A stretch of DNA of 29,123 nucleotides from a virus. Every line of letters begins with the position of its first letter. Within the stretch, counting starts at the first letter, position 1. The position numbers and the translations under genes are program-made. Under the pieces are notes generated by a model. It made no database searches. It was not told where the DNA came from and saw nothing but the letters and a program-made list of their open reading frames with translations. Below are positions 1 to 6,971 of this stretch, in pieces. The stretch is taken from positions 1-29,123 of IMG/VR virus record IMGVR_UViG_3300042505_001681. One strand, written 5' to 3'.

Positions 1-138
1 TCCAAGCAATCTGATAGTAATAGGTGTATCATCCAATCCAAGTTGCTCAACGGCATATTTTACATACTTGGCAATAAGACGTTGACTATCTTCGTCTATT
101 TTAGGGCATCCTTTGACTATTACTAACTTAGCATTCAT
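1..138 (-). CDS. Unknown protein, N-terminal part, runs off the left edge
   Basis: This minus-strand reading frame starts with ATG at 138 and stays open for 46 codons to the window edge. The visible protein begins MNAKLVIVKGCPKIDEDSQR and continues with a helical stretch (LIAKYVKYAVEQLGLDD) and then TPITIRLLG. I do not recognise the family. It alternates short beta and alpha segments, as in a small alpha/beta protein, but no motif is visible. It diverges from the GMP reductase gene, and the 76 bases between them contain promoters for both directions. A second ATG four bases inside (at 134) is out of frame. Confidence is moderate, because the frame is truncated but sits in good divergent context. 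Confidence 0.6.
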   Translation of the reverse strand, partial: MNAKLVIVKGCPKIDEDSQRLIAKYVKYAVEQLGLDDTPITIRLLG

Positions 139-145
139 AATAATA

Positions 146-174
146 AATATATACCACTTTATATAAATTGACAC
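146..174 (-). promoter_or_regulatory. Candidate promoter for the left-edge gene
   Basis: Read on the minus strand, GTGTCA at 174-169 is followed after 17 bases by TATATT at 151-146. The start codon at 138 lies 7 bases past the -10 box, so the transcript would begin at or next to the ATG. The -35 box matches the consensus at only four of six positions. It overlaps the plus-strand TTGACA of the GMP reductase promoter, so the two promoters would compete or be controlled together. Confidence 0.4.
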
Positions 175-195
175 TTTTTTAGGTGCCCCTAAAAT
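168..195 (+). promoter_or_regulatory. Sigma-70-like promoter of the GMP reductase gene
   Basis: A perfect TTGACA (168-173) is followed after 16 bases by TAAAAT (190-195), and the start codon is at 215. The 16-base spacer matches six other promoters in this window. The -10 box lies within a tandem repeat (180-208) that could bind a regulator. No purine-rich ribosome site is visible before the ATG. Confidence 0.65.
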
Positions 196-208
196 AGGTG
201 ACCTAAAA
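180..208 (+). repeat. Tandem repeat over the guaC -10 box, possible operator
   Basis: Two near-identical units lie head to tail: taggtgcccctaaaa (180-194) and taggtgacctaaaa (195-208). Each unit has partial dyad symmetry (AGGTgACCT in the second). The pair covers the -10 box and the expected transcription start of the GMP reductase gene. This is where a repressor would act, but no regulator is known for it. Confidence 0.5.
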
Positions 209-214
209 TAAATT

Positions 215-1294
215 ATGCAAAAAACACAATATCTATCATATCAGGACGTTTTTCTAAAGCCGCACTACTCAAAGTATCATTCTCGTTCAGACGCAGATGT
301 TTCTGTAGAATTTGGACCAAAGAAGTTCAAGTTGCCTGTTACTCCCGCTAATATGAAATGCACCATTGATGCCAAGACGGCAAAATGGATGAGTGAAAAT
401 GACTATTTTTATGTAATGCATCGCTTCAATATCAACCATCACGACACTCCTAATACTGATAATATCAACTTCATTGAAAAAGCCAACGAAGAGAACTGGA
501 AGAATATCAGCATCAGTCTTGGCGTAAAGCAAGAAGATATGGATCTGGTTGAGCATTGTATCAAAAAGAATCTTCGTGTTGATTATATCACTATTGATAT
601 TGCTCACGCACACAGCGTGCGAATGAAGGAAATGCTTGCTTATATTATGCGAATGTATCGCAGTAGTATTTGCTCGGTTGAAAAGCCTTTTATTATTGCG
701 GGAAATGTGGCAACGCCAGCAGCGGTCGTTGATCTTGAAAATTGGGGAGCAGACAGCGTGAAGGTTGGCATTGCTCAAGGCGATGCCTGCACTACATATG
801 GTCAGACTGGATTTGGTATGCCAATGTTCACTTGCATGCTAGAATGTTCTGCTGCTGCCAGAAAGCCGTTGGTCGCTGATGGTGGAATTAGAATGAATGG
901 AGATATTGCCAAGGCGATTCGTTCTGGCGGTCAGATGGTTATGGTCGGTAGTGTGTTTGCTGCTTGCGTTGATTCGCCAGCCGAAACTATCCAAAAGGTT
1001 GTAAGAATGAACGAACTCAAAGAAACAATGAAGGTCAGTCCAAAAGGAGTTCTTGAACAAAGTCTAGATGAAATGCTTGCCAAGAAAAAGTATAAGCAGT
1101 ATTACGGCTCTGCTTCTGCCATTAACAAGGGATCAAATACTCACGTCGAGGGAAGATTGGTTACGCTCGAATGTAATGGAGTTACATACGAACAGAAACT
1201 CAAGGAAATGACCGAAAGCCTACAAAGCAGTATGTCATATGCCGGTGGAGACATTCGCCTCGCTGATTGGGGAGTTATCTACCACAAACACTAA
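215..1294 (+). CDS. guaC: GMP reductase (IMPDH/GMPR family)
   Basis: This enzyme would reduce GMP to IMP and ammonia with NADPH, shifting guanine nucleotides toward the adenine branch. The 359-residue protein has the IMPDH/GMPR barrel. Visible motifs are GNVATP at 163-168, the phosphate and active-site loop KVGIAQGDACTTYGQTGFG with the nucleophile Cys192 and Thr194, ADGGIR at 221-226, YYGSAS at 296-301 and VEGR at 311-314. The length is close to bacterial GuaC (about 325-350), and there is no CBS domain pair, which favours reductase over IMP dehydrogenase. It is one of only two plus-strand genes here. It has its own promoter, a terminator at 1353-1386, and a stop codon that overlaps the stop of the opposing gene. 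IMP dehydrogenase activity cannot be fully excluded. The role in purine supply for an AT-rich phage genome is inference. Confidence 0.88.
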   Translation: MQKTQYLSYQDVFLKPHYSKYHSRSDADVSVEFGPKKFKLPVTPANMKCTIDAKTAKWMSENDYFYVMHRFNINHHDTPNTDNINFIEKANEENWKNISISLGVKQEDMDLVEHCIKKNLRVDYITIDIAHAHSVRMKEMLAYIMRMYRSSICSVEKPFIIAGNVATPAAVVDLENWGADSVKVGIAQGDACTTYGQTGFGMPMFTCMLECSAAARKPLVADGGIRMNGDIAKAIRSGGQMVMVGSVFAACVDSPAETIQKVVRMNELKETMKVSPKGVLEQSLDEMLAKKKYKQYYGSASAINKGSNTHVEGRLVTLECNGVTYEQKLKEMTESLQSSMSYAGGDIRLADWGVIYHKH

Positions 1295-1464
1295 AGCAAC
1301 TTACGGAGAAAATCCAAGTGATTTACTCCCTCATACTTGCTCAAATAATAACAAAACGCCGCTACAACAGCGGCGTTTTCTTTTTTCAATAGTTCCGATA
1401 GTTCCAGATACTTGGCATCACGGAACAATTCAAGATAATCTACACACTTATCATCAACGCTCAT
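1291..1464 (-). CDS. Small unknown protein, 57 residues, convergent with guaC
   Basis: This minus-strand frame starts at ATG 1464 and ends with TAG at 1293-1291. It encodes MSVDDKCVDYLELFRDAKYL and continues through LKKENAAVVAAFCYYLSKYE to DFLRKLL. The pattern is strongly amphipathic and helical and looks like a real small protein, not a chance frame. Its start overlaps the end of the 53-residue gene upstream (GATGAGCGTTGA), which is typical translational coupling. Its stop overlaps the guaC stop in the sequence CTAA. The guaC terminator hairpin lies inside this coding sequence and encodes residues ENAAVVAAF. No family is recognised. It could still be a non-coding 3' region of guaC. Confidence 0.5.
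   Translation of the reverse strand: MSVDDKCVDYLELFRDAKYLELSELLKKENAAVVAAFCYYLSKYEGVNHLDFLRKLL
1353..1386 (+). terminator. Rho-independent terminator of guaC
   Basis: A perfect 11-base stem (aaaacgccgct at 1353-1363 pairing with 1369-1379) closes a five-base loop acaac. It is followed by C and six T residues (1380-1386). It lies 59 bases after the guaC stop. On the minus strand the same hairpin is followed by a weaker T-rich stretch, so it may also act on opposing transcripts. Confidence 0.85.
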
Positions 1465-1615
1465 CTTCTTCTATATGAGTGTCTTTTTGTTTAGGCTTAT
1501 TCTTTCCTTTTTTCTTGGGACGAAATTTTTCAAACTTTTCAGTTTCAATTTCGTCGAGTTCTTCTACGTCAATGTTTGAATAATCTTCTTTGTATCTATA
1601 ATTATTTTTGCTCAT
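1454..1615 (-). CDS. Small charged protein, 53 residues
   Basis: The frame starts at ATG 1615 and ends with TGA at 1456-1454. The product begins MSKNNYRYKEDYSNIDVEEL, has an acidic middle (DEIETEKFEKF), then a lysine-rich block RPKKKGKNKPKQK and an acidic end HIEEDER. It looks disordered and highly charged, and the basic block could bind nucleic acid. I do not recognise a family. The start has no clear ribosome site. Its end overlaps the start of the 57-residue gene, so the two are probably cotranscribed downstream of dut. Confidence 0.5.
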   Translation of the reverse strand: MSKNNYRYKEDYSNIDVEELDEIETEKFEKFRPKKKGKNKPKQKDTHIEEDER

Positions 1616-1652
1616 GTTATTCTGCAATAAACTTTACAAATATAAATATAAG

Positions 1653-1687
1653 GCAAAAAATAAAACAATTAACTATAAATTATAGTT
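1653..1687 (-). terminator. Weak AT-rich palindrome and T-rich stretch after dut
   Basis: The sequence at 1671-1687 is a perfect odd palindrome (AACTATAA-A-TTATAGTT) that spans the dut stop codon. On the minus strand it is followed by a T-rich run. The stem is all weak pairs except one per arm, so termination would be leaky at best. The 64 bases between dut and the next small gene hold nothing else that I can see. Confidence 0.3.
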
Positions 1688-2333
1688 TTACAATTAGAGT
1701 TTTGGAATAAGGATGAACTGTACCAGAATCATCCACAACACAAAGTCCTTTCATTCCACTTTCTTCATACTCATATATTTCACCATGAAAATTTCCCATA
1801 TAAACTTCAACTTTTTCCATGTTGAGTTCTCCGGTTTTATTTTCCGCAAAAAACTTTTTAACGGTTGTTGCTTTTTTTAGAGTGAATTTTTGAAATGTTG
1901 GTTTGGATGGTTTATCTGTTGAACCAAATCCGCCGTCACCCCGTTGAGTATTATCAAGCCCAGTCGTTTCAACAAAATCAACAGGATTATAAAACTCAAA
2001 TATAATCTGGGCAATCTTGTCTCCAATAACGACGTTGACATCTTCTTGACCAAGATTGATAAGAATAACTCCAATTTCTCCGCGATAATCTTCATCAATA
2101 ACACCGGCCATAACATCTATTCCCTTTTTGTATGCGAGACCGCTTCTTGGTGCAATTCTACCATACATTCCAGACCAAATAGACATCGATAGTCCCGTCT
2201 TGAACAGTTTTCTCTCGTTGGGCTTTAAAGTATGAGATTCTGTGGTATACAGGTCATATCCCGCCGCTCCAGTACTTCCCCGTGTGGGAATTATTGCTTT
2301 GCTTTCTAGTTTTGTAATAGATACTTTTTTCAT
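1680..2333 (-). CDS. dut: dUTPase with an extra C-terminal domain
   Basis: Trimeric dUTPase hydrolyses dUTP to dUMP and pyrophosphate, keeping uracil out of DNA and feeding dTMP synthesis. All five family motifs are present in order: AGYDLY (24-29), GRIAPRSGLA (58-67), GVIDEDYRGEIGV (77-89) with the catalytic Asp, GDKIAQIIF (104-112) and the mobile C-terminal motif RGDGGFGST (131-139). The normal enzyme ends near residue 145-150. This one continues to 217 with a further domain rich in beta-like segments (VEVYMGNFHGEIYEYEESG), whose function I cannot assign. The gene follows a small orphan gene by six bases at the distal end of the glycan operon, so it may be read from that transcript. Confidence 0.93.
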   Translation of the reverse strand: MKKVSITKLESKAIIPTRGSTGAAGYDLYTTESHTLKPNERKLFKTGLSMSIWSGMYGRIAPRSGLAYKKGIDVMAGVIDEDYRGEIGVILINLGQEDVNVVIGDKIAQIIFEFYNPVDFVETTGLDNTQRGDGGFGSTDKPSKPTFQKFTLKKATTVKKFFAENKTGELNMEKVEVYMGNFHGEIYEYEESGMKGLCVVDDSGTVHPYSKTLIVKL

Positions 2334-2339
2334 AAAATT

Positions 2340-2648
2340 TTAATATACACTAACTACCAAATCTGTATGTGTCAATCCATAATCACCTTTCCAGCCTTCC
2401 TCACTAACTCCAAATATTATATGTTCTTCGGTACCTTCTACTCTGTATATCACCATATTTGGATGTTCTTCTGATGTTACTTTCTTGTATTTCACAAACT
2501 TAGCTATTTCTGGGTCCAATAAAAAATCATCAAACAACTTAGTAATCTGGTCTAATGGAGTTTTTCTTACAATAATAACTCCGCGACCATTTCCACCAAG
2601 GTTTCGAACATATTCGACTGCAAATATAAAAAGATTTCTAGGGTTCAT
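2340..2648 (-). CDS. Unknown protein, 102 residues
   Basis: The best start is ATG 2648 (MNPRNLFIFAVEYVRN). A longer version would need a TTG at 2663. The start overlaps the last 11 bases of the sulfotransferase gene (ATGAACCCTAG), implying translational coupling. The protein has a beta/alpha pattern: GRGVIIVRKT, a helix PLDQITKLFDDFLLDPEIAKF, then strands VIYRVEGTEEHIIFGVSEE. No signal peptide, membrane segment or known motif is seen. It lies directly before dut. Confidence 0.65.
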   Translation of the reverse strand: MNPRNLFIFAVEYVRNLGGNGRGVIIVRKTPLDQITKLFDDFLLDPEIAKFVKYKKVTSEEHPNMVIYRVEGTEEHIIFGVSEEGWKGDYGLTHTDLVVSVY

Positions 2649-3249
2649 AATTAAATTTATCAAACATATACTTTTCAGTTTTATATATTATTTCTTTTGA
2701 TTTATCTGATATTGTGCGATTATATTCTTGCATGTTTTTACTTTTTAACAATTTTGGATCGGTGTTAATAATGCATAATAAATGCTGAAATCTTTTTTCT
2801 GCAAATTCTTCCTCTGCGAGTGTCAAAGCTTTATGCAAATCTCCGAAAAGATTTTCTGTTTTGCCAATAAAATTCATCTTTATATTTGAATTGTATAACG
2901 GGTCATCTCCAGTATATCTGGATACGAGTTTAGAATAATGCCCCATCCAAAAAGGACCATATTCTTGGACCCAAGTATCGAAATCCGGGCATGTTCTTTC
3001 CATCAAACTCAATCTGTCTTGTTTGCTCCATTGCCAGAAAGATGGCCACCAAGTATACGGATGACGAACAAAGCAAAAATTGTATGTATTTTCGCTTTCA
3101 ATCATTTGATGAAGAAATAAATGACCATTTTGTGGAGAGTTGTACCTTTTTTTAGCCAATTTCAATCTAAACAAAAGATTTTGCACAACAGTGCCTCCAC
3201 ACTTGGGTATATGAATAAAACTTGATTTATTTAACAAAAGATTGCTCAT
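2638..3249 (-). CDS. Sulfotransferase-family protein
   Basis: The protein (203 residues) has the two PAPS-binding signatures of carbohydrate sulfotransferases. The 5'-phosphosulfate loop is FIHIPKCGGT (11-20), and the 3'-phosphate region is FVRHPYTWW (60-68). After the first loop comes NGHLFLHQM, with His residues of the kind found near the active site of the heparan 2-O-sulfotransferase-like group. The usual reaction is transfer of sulfate from PAPS to a sugar or protein hydroxyl. Its place at the end of a run of glycosyltransferases suggests a sugar substrate, which is inference. Its start overlaps the preceding glycosyltransferase stop (ATGA), so it is cotranslated with it. No PAPS synthesis genes are in the window, so the donor would come from the host. 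Confidence 0.8.
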   Translation of the reverse strand: MSNLLLNKSSFIHIPKCGGTVVQNLLFRLKLAKKRYNSPQNGHLFLHQMIESENTYNFCFVRHPYTWWPSFWQWSKQDRLSLMERTCPDFDTWVQEYGPFWMGHYSKLVSRYTGDDPLYNSNIKMNFIGKTENLFGDLHKALTLAEEEFAEKRFQHLLCIINTDPKLLKSKNMQEYNRTISDKSKEIIYKTEKYMFDKFNYEP

Positions 3250-4430
3250 AGTTTAATAAGCGAGGGTGTAATGTCTCTTAATTCTCCATTTGTTTTTAGT
3301 TTAAATATTCCAAGCATCATTTCGGAATCTGGCTCATACCCATCCGATATGATTGTGCCAAGATTTTGTATGATGCTCATATTTTCCATAGGACTATTGG
3401 CTATAAAATCCTTCTGTGAAAAATACAATAGCATATTGTTTTTGTTTTGCTCAATATAATCGTGATTGAATATGCGAGTTCGTAAATCTACATTAGAATT
3501 TGGCTGTTCTCTGGCTATATATCGTTCTGCCAATATAGAGTTGTCGATATAGATGTGTGTGGCATATGGCTCTATATGATAAATAAAGTTTTCATCAGTA
3601 ACATCTGTAACTACAAATCCAATATTCAGTTTCTTTGATATGATTGGATGTTGATATTGATTATTCTGAATCCAACTCTGCCACTTTCTCATATAATATC
3701 TGGCAGAACGATTTCGCATAGCGTGAAACTTTGGATCTTGTGTTTGCTTTTCGACGCCATCTTGAAACTGCCCACCTCTACAAGTAAAATGATATACAAG
3801 AGCATCCCACGATTGTATCATTTTACATCCACTCAATATCATTCTCTGGAATATATCAGAGTCTTCATAATATGAATGCAGCGTTTCATCGTGCATACCA
3901 ATATCTGTCAATGTCTTTTTGTATGTCAGCCACGGTGCAAATATTCCGTTGGTAATAACATCCTTGTTTTTGACATTCAAGTTATCAACATAAGCATCAA
4001 ACTCACTCTTCTTGAAATCTTCAGGATACATTCCAAAATGCTCTACTATCTTTTCTTTTCCCGCTGGATGTAATGGCGGTTCTATTCTCGTCGCAGCCAC
4101 AACCGTATCCGCCTTTAGATGCTTTATTAGATTAATATCAAATCCCTTGCCCATATACATATCAGCGTGGAACATGCACACAACATCCGAAGTAGATTGT
4201 TCTATGCAGCGATTATATCCATAAGCAATACCTTTATACTCACCTGTAGTATTTTTTGTATATTTTACTTCGGGAGCATTATACTTCAGCCATTCTTCGG
4301 TTCCATCATTGTCGGCATCTATATACACAACTATTTCATACTGAAGTATAGAGTTTTCCTTAATAGATTGTACAGAACCCTTCAAATATCTAAGGTTGTT
4401 TTTTGTTGGCAGGCAGTATGATATTTTCAT
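3246..4430 (-). CDS. GT-A glycosyltransferase, family 2-like, with extra C-terminal domain
   Basis: The first 240 residues are a GT-A nucleotide-sugar transferase. MKISYCLPTKNN forms the first strand, IDADNDGTEEW follows, the metal-binding DXD-type motif is HAD at 88-90 (CMFHADMYMG), and a probable catalytic base is in YYEDSDIF (Glu189/Asp190), followed by VYHFTCRGG. The last 150 residues (from about 245) form a separate domain without an assigned function (NIGFVVTDVTDENFIYHIEP). It is a paralogue of the gene at 4889-5779, with the same order of motifs. The donor and acceptor are unknown. The start overlaps the stop of the 61-residue gene (ATGA). Confidence 0.82.
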   Translation of the reverse strand: MKISYCLPTKNNLRYLKGSVQSIKENSILQYEIVVYIDADNDGTEEWLKYNAPEVKYTKNTTGEYKGIAYGYNRCIEQSTSDVVCMFHADMYMGKGFDINLIKHLKADTVVAATRIEPPLHPAGKEKIVEHFGMYPEDFKKSEFDAYVDNLNVKNKDVITNGIFAPWLTYKKTLTDIGMHDETLHSYYEDSDIFQRMILSGCKMIQSWDALVYHFTCRGGQFQDGVEKQTQDPKFHAMRNRSARYYMRKWQSWIQNNQYQHPIISKKLNIGFVVTDVTDENFIYHIEPYATHIYIDNSILAERYIAREQPNSNVDLRTRIFNHDYIEQNKNNMLLYFSQKDFIANSPMENMSIIQNLGTIISDGYEPDSEMMLGIFKLKTNGELRDITPSLIKL

Positions 4431-4612
4431 GTTTTTCCGTGTTCTATTCCGACTATGTCAAGTAGTTGTTGTTCTTTTTCAGTCATTTCGTTGTATACTC
4501 TATACAACTCTTTTCGTGTCTTGTTGGCAAGTAATCCATCCTTCTCGCCTTCATCAATGCAGCGTTGTAGTTTATAATACAACTCAAAATATTTTTTAGC
4601 AGCCTCTGTCAT
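4427..4612 (-). CDS. Small helical protein, 61 residues, MTEAAKKY start
   Basis: The protein MTEAAKKYFELYYKLQRCID continues with GEKDGLLANKTRKELYRVYN and ends EMTEKEQQLLDIVGIEHGKT. It is almost wholly helical and charged, as in a small two- or three-helix adaptor. I do not recognise it. Its first eight residues are identical to those of the next gene upstream (4609-4905), because both start regions carry the same 25-base repeat. Start and stop overlap the neighbours as ATGA on both sides. Confidence 0.65.
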   Translation of the reverse strand: MTEAAKKYFELYYKLQRCIDEGEKDGLLANKTRKELYRVYNEMTEKEQQLLDIVGIEHGKT

Positions 4613-4613
4613 A
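4589..4613. repeat. 25-base direct repeat, copy 1
   Basis: These 25 bases (beginning atattttttagcagcc and ending ctgtcata) are identical to 4882-4906. The copy covers the start codon and first eight codons (MTEAAKKY) of the 61-residue gene. The copies lie 293 bases apart, flanking the whole 98-residue gene. Confidence 0.9.
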
Positions 4614-4905
4614 ATTTTTCATTTACTATAGTTGCTTCAAATTCTTCAATATAGCACCATTCACCATCCCACCGTTCTTCTCCAACGGCATAACCAATGT
4701 TCTGTTCGCCAACATTATCTTCACATACCCGAACTCCTCTAACAAATAGACCTGCCTCCTTTATTGCCGTTTGCCATTGCTCTAATGTAATGCGATACAA
4801 ATCATTCGGCGGATTGGAATAATAATCATATACTTCGGTTCCTGCTTTGAACCAAGTATCATGTTTGGCGATCAATTTTACATATTTTTTAGCAGCCTCT
4901 GTCAT
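4609..4905 (-). CDS. Unknown protein, 98 residues, MTEAAKKY start
   Basis: The protein begins MTEAAKKYVKLIAKHDTWFK and then changes to a mixed domain with LYRITLEQWQTAIKEAGLF, VCEDNVGEQNIGYAVGEE and RWDGEWCYIEEFEATIV. Only the first eight residues resemble the following gene; the rest is unrelated. The start at 4905 overlaps the last 17 bases of the upstream glycosyltransferase, and the stop overlaps the next start as ATGA. No known family is recognised. Confidence 0.65.
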   Translation of the reverse strand: MTEAAKKYVKLIAKHDTWFKAGTEVYDYYSNPPNDLYRITLEQWQTAIKEAGLFVRGVRVCEDNVGEQNIGYAVGEERWDGEWCYIEEFEATIVNEKL

Positions 4906-4906
4906 A
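4882..4906. repeat. 25-base direct repeat, copy 2
   Basis: This copy is identical to 4589-4613. It spans the stop codon of the upstream glycosyltransferase (4889-4891) and the first eight codons of the 98-residue gene. The exact identity over 25 bases suggests a recent duplication or recombination event at gene starts. Confidence 0.9.
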
Positions 4907-5779
4907 TAATTCTGGATTGTTATTATAGCGAGTTCGCATTTGTTCTGACACTTTTATGAAACCAACTTCATCATATGATGGCGGTTCTCCCCATAATGTC
5001 AACCAAGTTTTAAAGTTTTTCTGTTCGCTTAACTTTTGTCTATCGGATGTACCAACCAGTTTGTCGTGCTGTCCAAGAAAATGACTACTACGTGCTCCAA
5101 AATGCCATACAAGTGCTTTTGAAGTAACCACAAAGTCGTATCCTTTTATCTGCATCAATACATTCTGCATCATATCCTCATACGATGTAGGAGCAAATCG
5201 AGCATCGTTATTTATGAAATACTTGGTTCGCATCATATATGATACGCCTTCTACTTTTCTAAAACCAGATGGGTTTGGCGATTGTACGAAATGATCGGCC
5301 CAATATAGAAACTCCTCTTTTAGAAAATCGTGATGATATACACCAAAACCACCATTTACGGGGGCAAACATTGTTCCAACCCTATCTTCGTTGTTGAATA
5401 TGTTGGGCTCAAGACGCCAAGCACAAGCAACTAACGGTTTTTCTGTGCTTGAAACAAGATCAAGTAATGGCTTATCGTAATGGCGGCTAATATAAAAATC
5501 ACTATGAATGAGGCTAAAGTATTCTGTTTTGACTTGCTTGATTGCTTCATTTACACCTCCTCCTATACCTTTTGGGACTTGGTTATATTCTACAATGGAA
5601 GTTATGTCACCCTGATGTTTCAACCATTCTGCGGTTTCTTCATCATTTTCAACATATACCAAAATTGGTTGTTTTTTATAAAAAGCATTTTCTCGTATGG
5701 ACTCCACCGCGAGCTTGAGATATGGAAGTGAGCGAAAAGTATTAATCAGCCAAGAGAACTTTATATCATTATTATTCAT
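4889..5779 (-). CDS. GT-A glycosyltransferase, family 2-like
   Basis: The 296-residue protein has a GT-A domain: FSWLINTFRSLPYLKLAVESI at the N-terminus, VYVENDEETAEW (41-52), GIGGGVNEAI, and a DXD-type motif HSD at 92-94 (SLIHSDFYIS). A probable catalytic pair is in SYEDMMQ (Glu201/Asp202), followed by LVWHFGARSSHF. It would transfer a sugar from a nucleotide donor in the cytoplasm. The donor is unknown. It resembles the gene at 3246-4430 in motif order but lacks that protein's C-terminal domain. The start at 5779 overlaps the end of the upstream glycosyltransferase by eight bases. Confidence 0.82.
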   Translation of the reverse strand: MNNNDIKFSWLINTFRSLPYLKLAVESIRENAFYKKQPILVYVENDEETAEWLKHQGDITSIVEYNQVPKGIGGGVNEAIKQVKTEYFSLIHSDFYISRHYDKPLLDLVSSTEKPLVACAWRLEPNIFNNEDRVGTMFAPVNGGFGVYHHDFLKEEFLYWADHFVQSPNPSGFRKVEGVSYMMRTKYFINNDARFAPTSYEDMMQNVLMQIKGYDFVVTSKALVWHFGARSSHFLGQHDKLVGTSDRQKLSEQKNFKTWLTLWGEPPSYDEVGFIKVSEQMRTRYNNNPELYDRGC

Positions 5780-6542
5780 ATTTTTCAGCTTCTGCTCTAA
5801 GAGCCATATAATCGTTGTACATATTTGTTTTTACAAAGAAATTCTTCATTCCAGTTTCAGCAAGGCGGCAATATGTTGGAATATCCAGTCCAGCTACACC
5901 TCTTTTTACTGTAAGAGAATTGTGATGTAGAATACAGGCTCTATCAACTACACCAATCTTATATCCAAGTTTTTTAGCAGTCAGAGCAAACAGCCAATCT
6001 GGTCCCCATCCGTACATAAGGTCCGAATCTATATTTCCAACCGCTTCAATCAATCTACGAGAAATAAGAGGGCACTGAAAATCGGAATATACAACTTGTC
6101 TTATTTCCTTAGAACATCTGCTATGCATTCCTTTCCAATGACATTGTTGATTTGGTTCTATGTTATAGAAAGATGGAGCAACAATATCATACTTTATTTC
6201 TAGACTTCCCCACTTTCCGGCGAATATCTCATCGAACATTTCTTCTCTTAGCGTTCTTACAAACTCATATGGATGAATTGTAAGGTCATTGCTAAGAAAC
6301 AATAAAGAATCATATTGCGGATTTTCTTTTACAAACTCCATCGAGGCATTCAATCCGCCTCCAAAATATACATTTGTTTCCAACTGAAATGAAGTATATT
6401 TGCTTCTACCTTCAGGTTTAGATGCGTTATCTAATACAAACAACTCATAATCGTCTCTTTCATACGGCTTTAGAGACTCATACAGCATATCTGTATAGTC
6501 TGGTAAGTTGTGATTTAGAATGATTGCGGCGGTTTTACCCAT
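5772..6542 (-). CDS. GT-A glycosyltransferase, family 2-like (rhamnosyltransferase-type pattern)
   Basis: The start at 6542 (MGKTAAIILNHNLPDY) is preferred over ATG 6557, because a good ribosome site GGAGGA lies about eight bases before it. The 256-residue protein shows VLDNASKPEGRSKY (37-50), FGGGLNASMEF and a DXD-type motif SND at 84-86 (LFLSNDLTIHP). A later segment, YGWGPDWLFALTAKKLGYK, matches the D/E-D region of family 2 enzymes, followed by ACILHHNS. The donor is unknown. The start overlaps the stop of the membrane-protein gene by eight bases. This is one of the clearest Shine-Dalgarno sites in the window. Confidence 0.82.
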   Translation of the reverse strand: MGKTAAIILNHNLPDYTDMLYESLKPYERDDYELFVLDNASKPEGRSKYTSFQLETNVYFGGGLNASMEFVKENPQYDSLLFLSNDLTIHPYEFVRTLREEMFDEIFAGKWGSLEIKYDIVAPSFYNIEPNQQCHWKGMHSRCSKEIRQVVYSDFQCPLISRRLIEAVGNIDSDLMYGWGPDWLFALTAKKLGYKIGVVDRACILHHNSLTVKRGVAGLDIPTYCRLAETGMKNFFVKTNMYNDYMALRAEAEKYE

Positions 6543-6960
6543 AACTGGTTCCTCCATTGAATATTTTCATTTTGATACTTTTGCCAGACATCTCGGCGGG
6601 TTCTATAAAGAACTTCTTGTCTGGTTGCGTAATGCTAAAAAACAGCTCAAGTTCTTCTTCGTCATCCGCAAACATCATAAACGATTCTTCTGTTCCACTT
6701 TCTCTGCATTTGAACAGGTTGTATTTCGTAGTTGCTACAGTAGTATATCCTTCTCTATGCTTCATTGCCTCGGATATAATCATAAATTCGGCTGCAATGA
6801 TTGCTGCTACTTGTATAGTTGTTACAATATTAGTGCGCCAAGTGTCATTCAGTATAGCGTCCTTTATATAGAATAAAGACATACCCATTAGCGGCAGACC
6901 AATGATGGAAAATATAACCATCAAATAAAAATACAAACTTTTCTTTGGTTTAGAAGTCAT
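6535..6960 (-). CDS. Membrane protein with two N-terminal helices
   Basis: The 141-residue protein has two hydrophobic helices, at about 10-31 (YFYLMVIFSIIGLPLMGMSL) and 45-63 (IVTTIQVAAIIAAEFMIIS). A soluble C-terminal part follows with an acidic stretch (FADDEEELELFFSI). It probably sits in the inner membrane with the C-terminal domain in the cytoplasm. I do not recognise the family. It has its own promoter, so it can start a second transcription unit inside the glycan island, and it overlaps the next glycosyltransferase. A scaffold for glycosyltransferases or a role in membrane export is speculation. Confidence 0.65.
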   Translation of the reverse strand: MTSKPKKSLYFYLMVIFSIIGLPLMGMSLFYIKDAILNDTWRTNIVTTIQVAAIIAAEFMIISEAMKHREGYTTVATTKYNLFKCRESGTEESFMMFADDEEELELFFSITQPDKKFFIEPAEMSGKSIKMKIFNGGTSYG

Positions 6961-6971
6961 ACGATATTTAA

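Noticed and set aside
287-778. Long minus-strand frame inside guaC
   Set aside because: It is antisense to a well-supported enzyme gene and has no recognisable protein pattern or start context.
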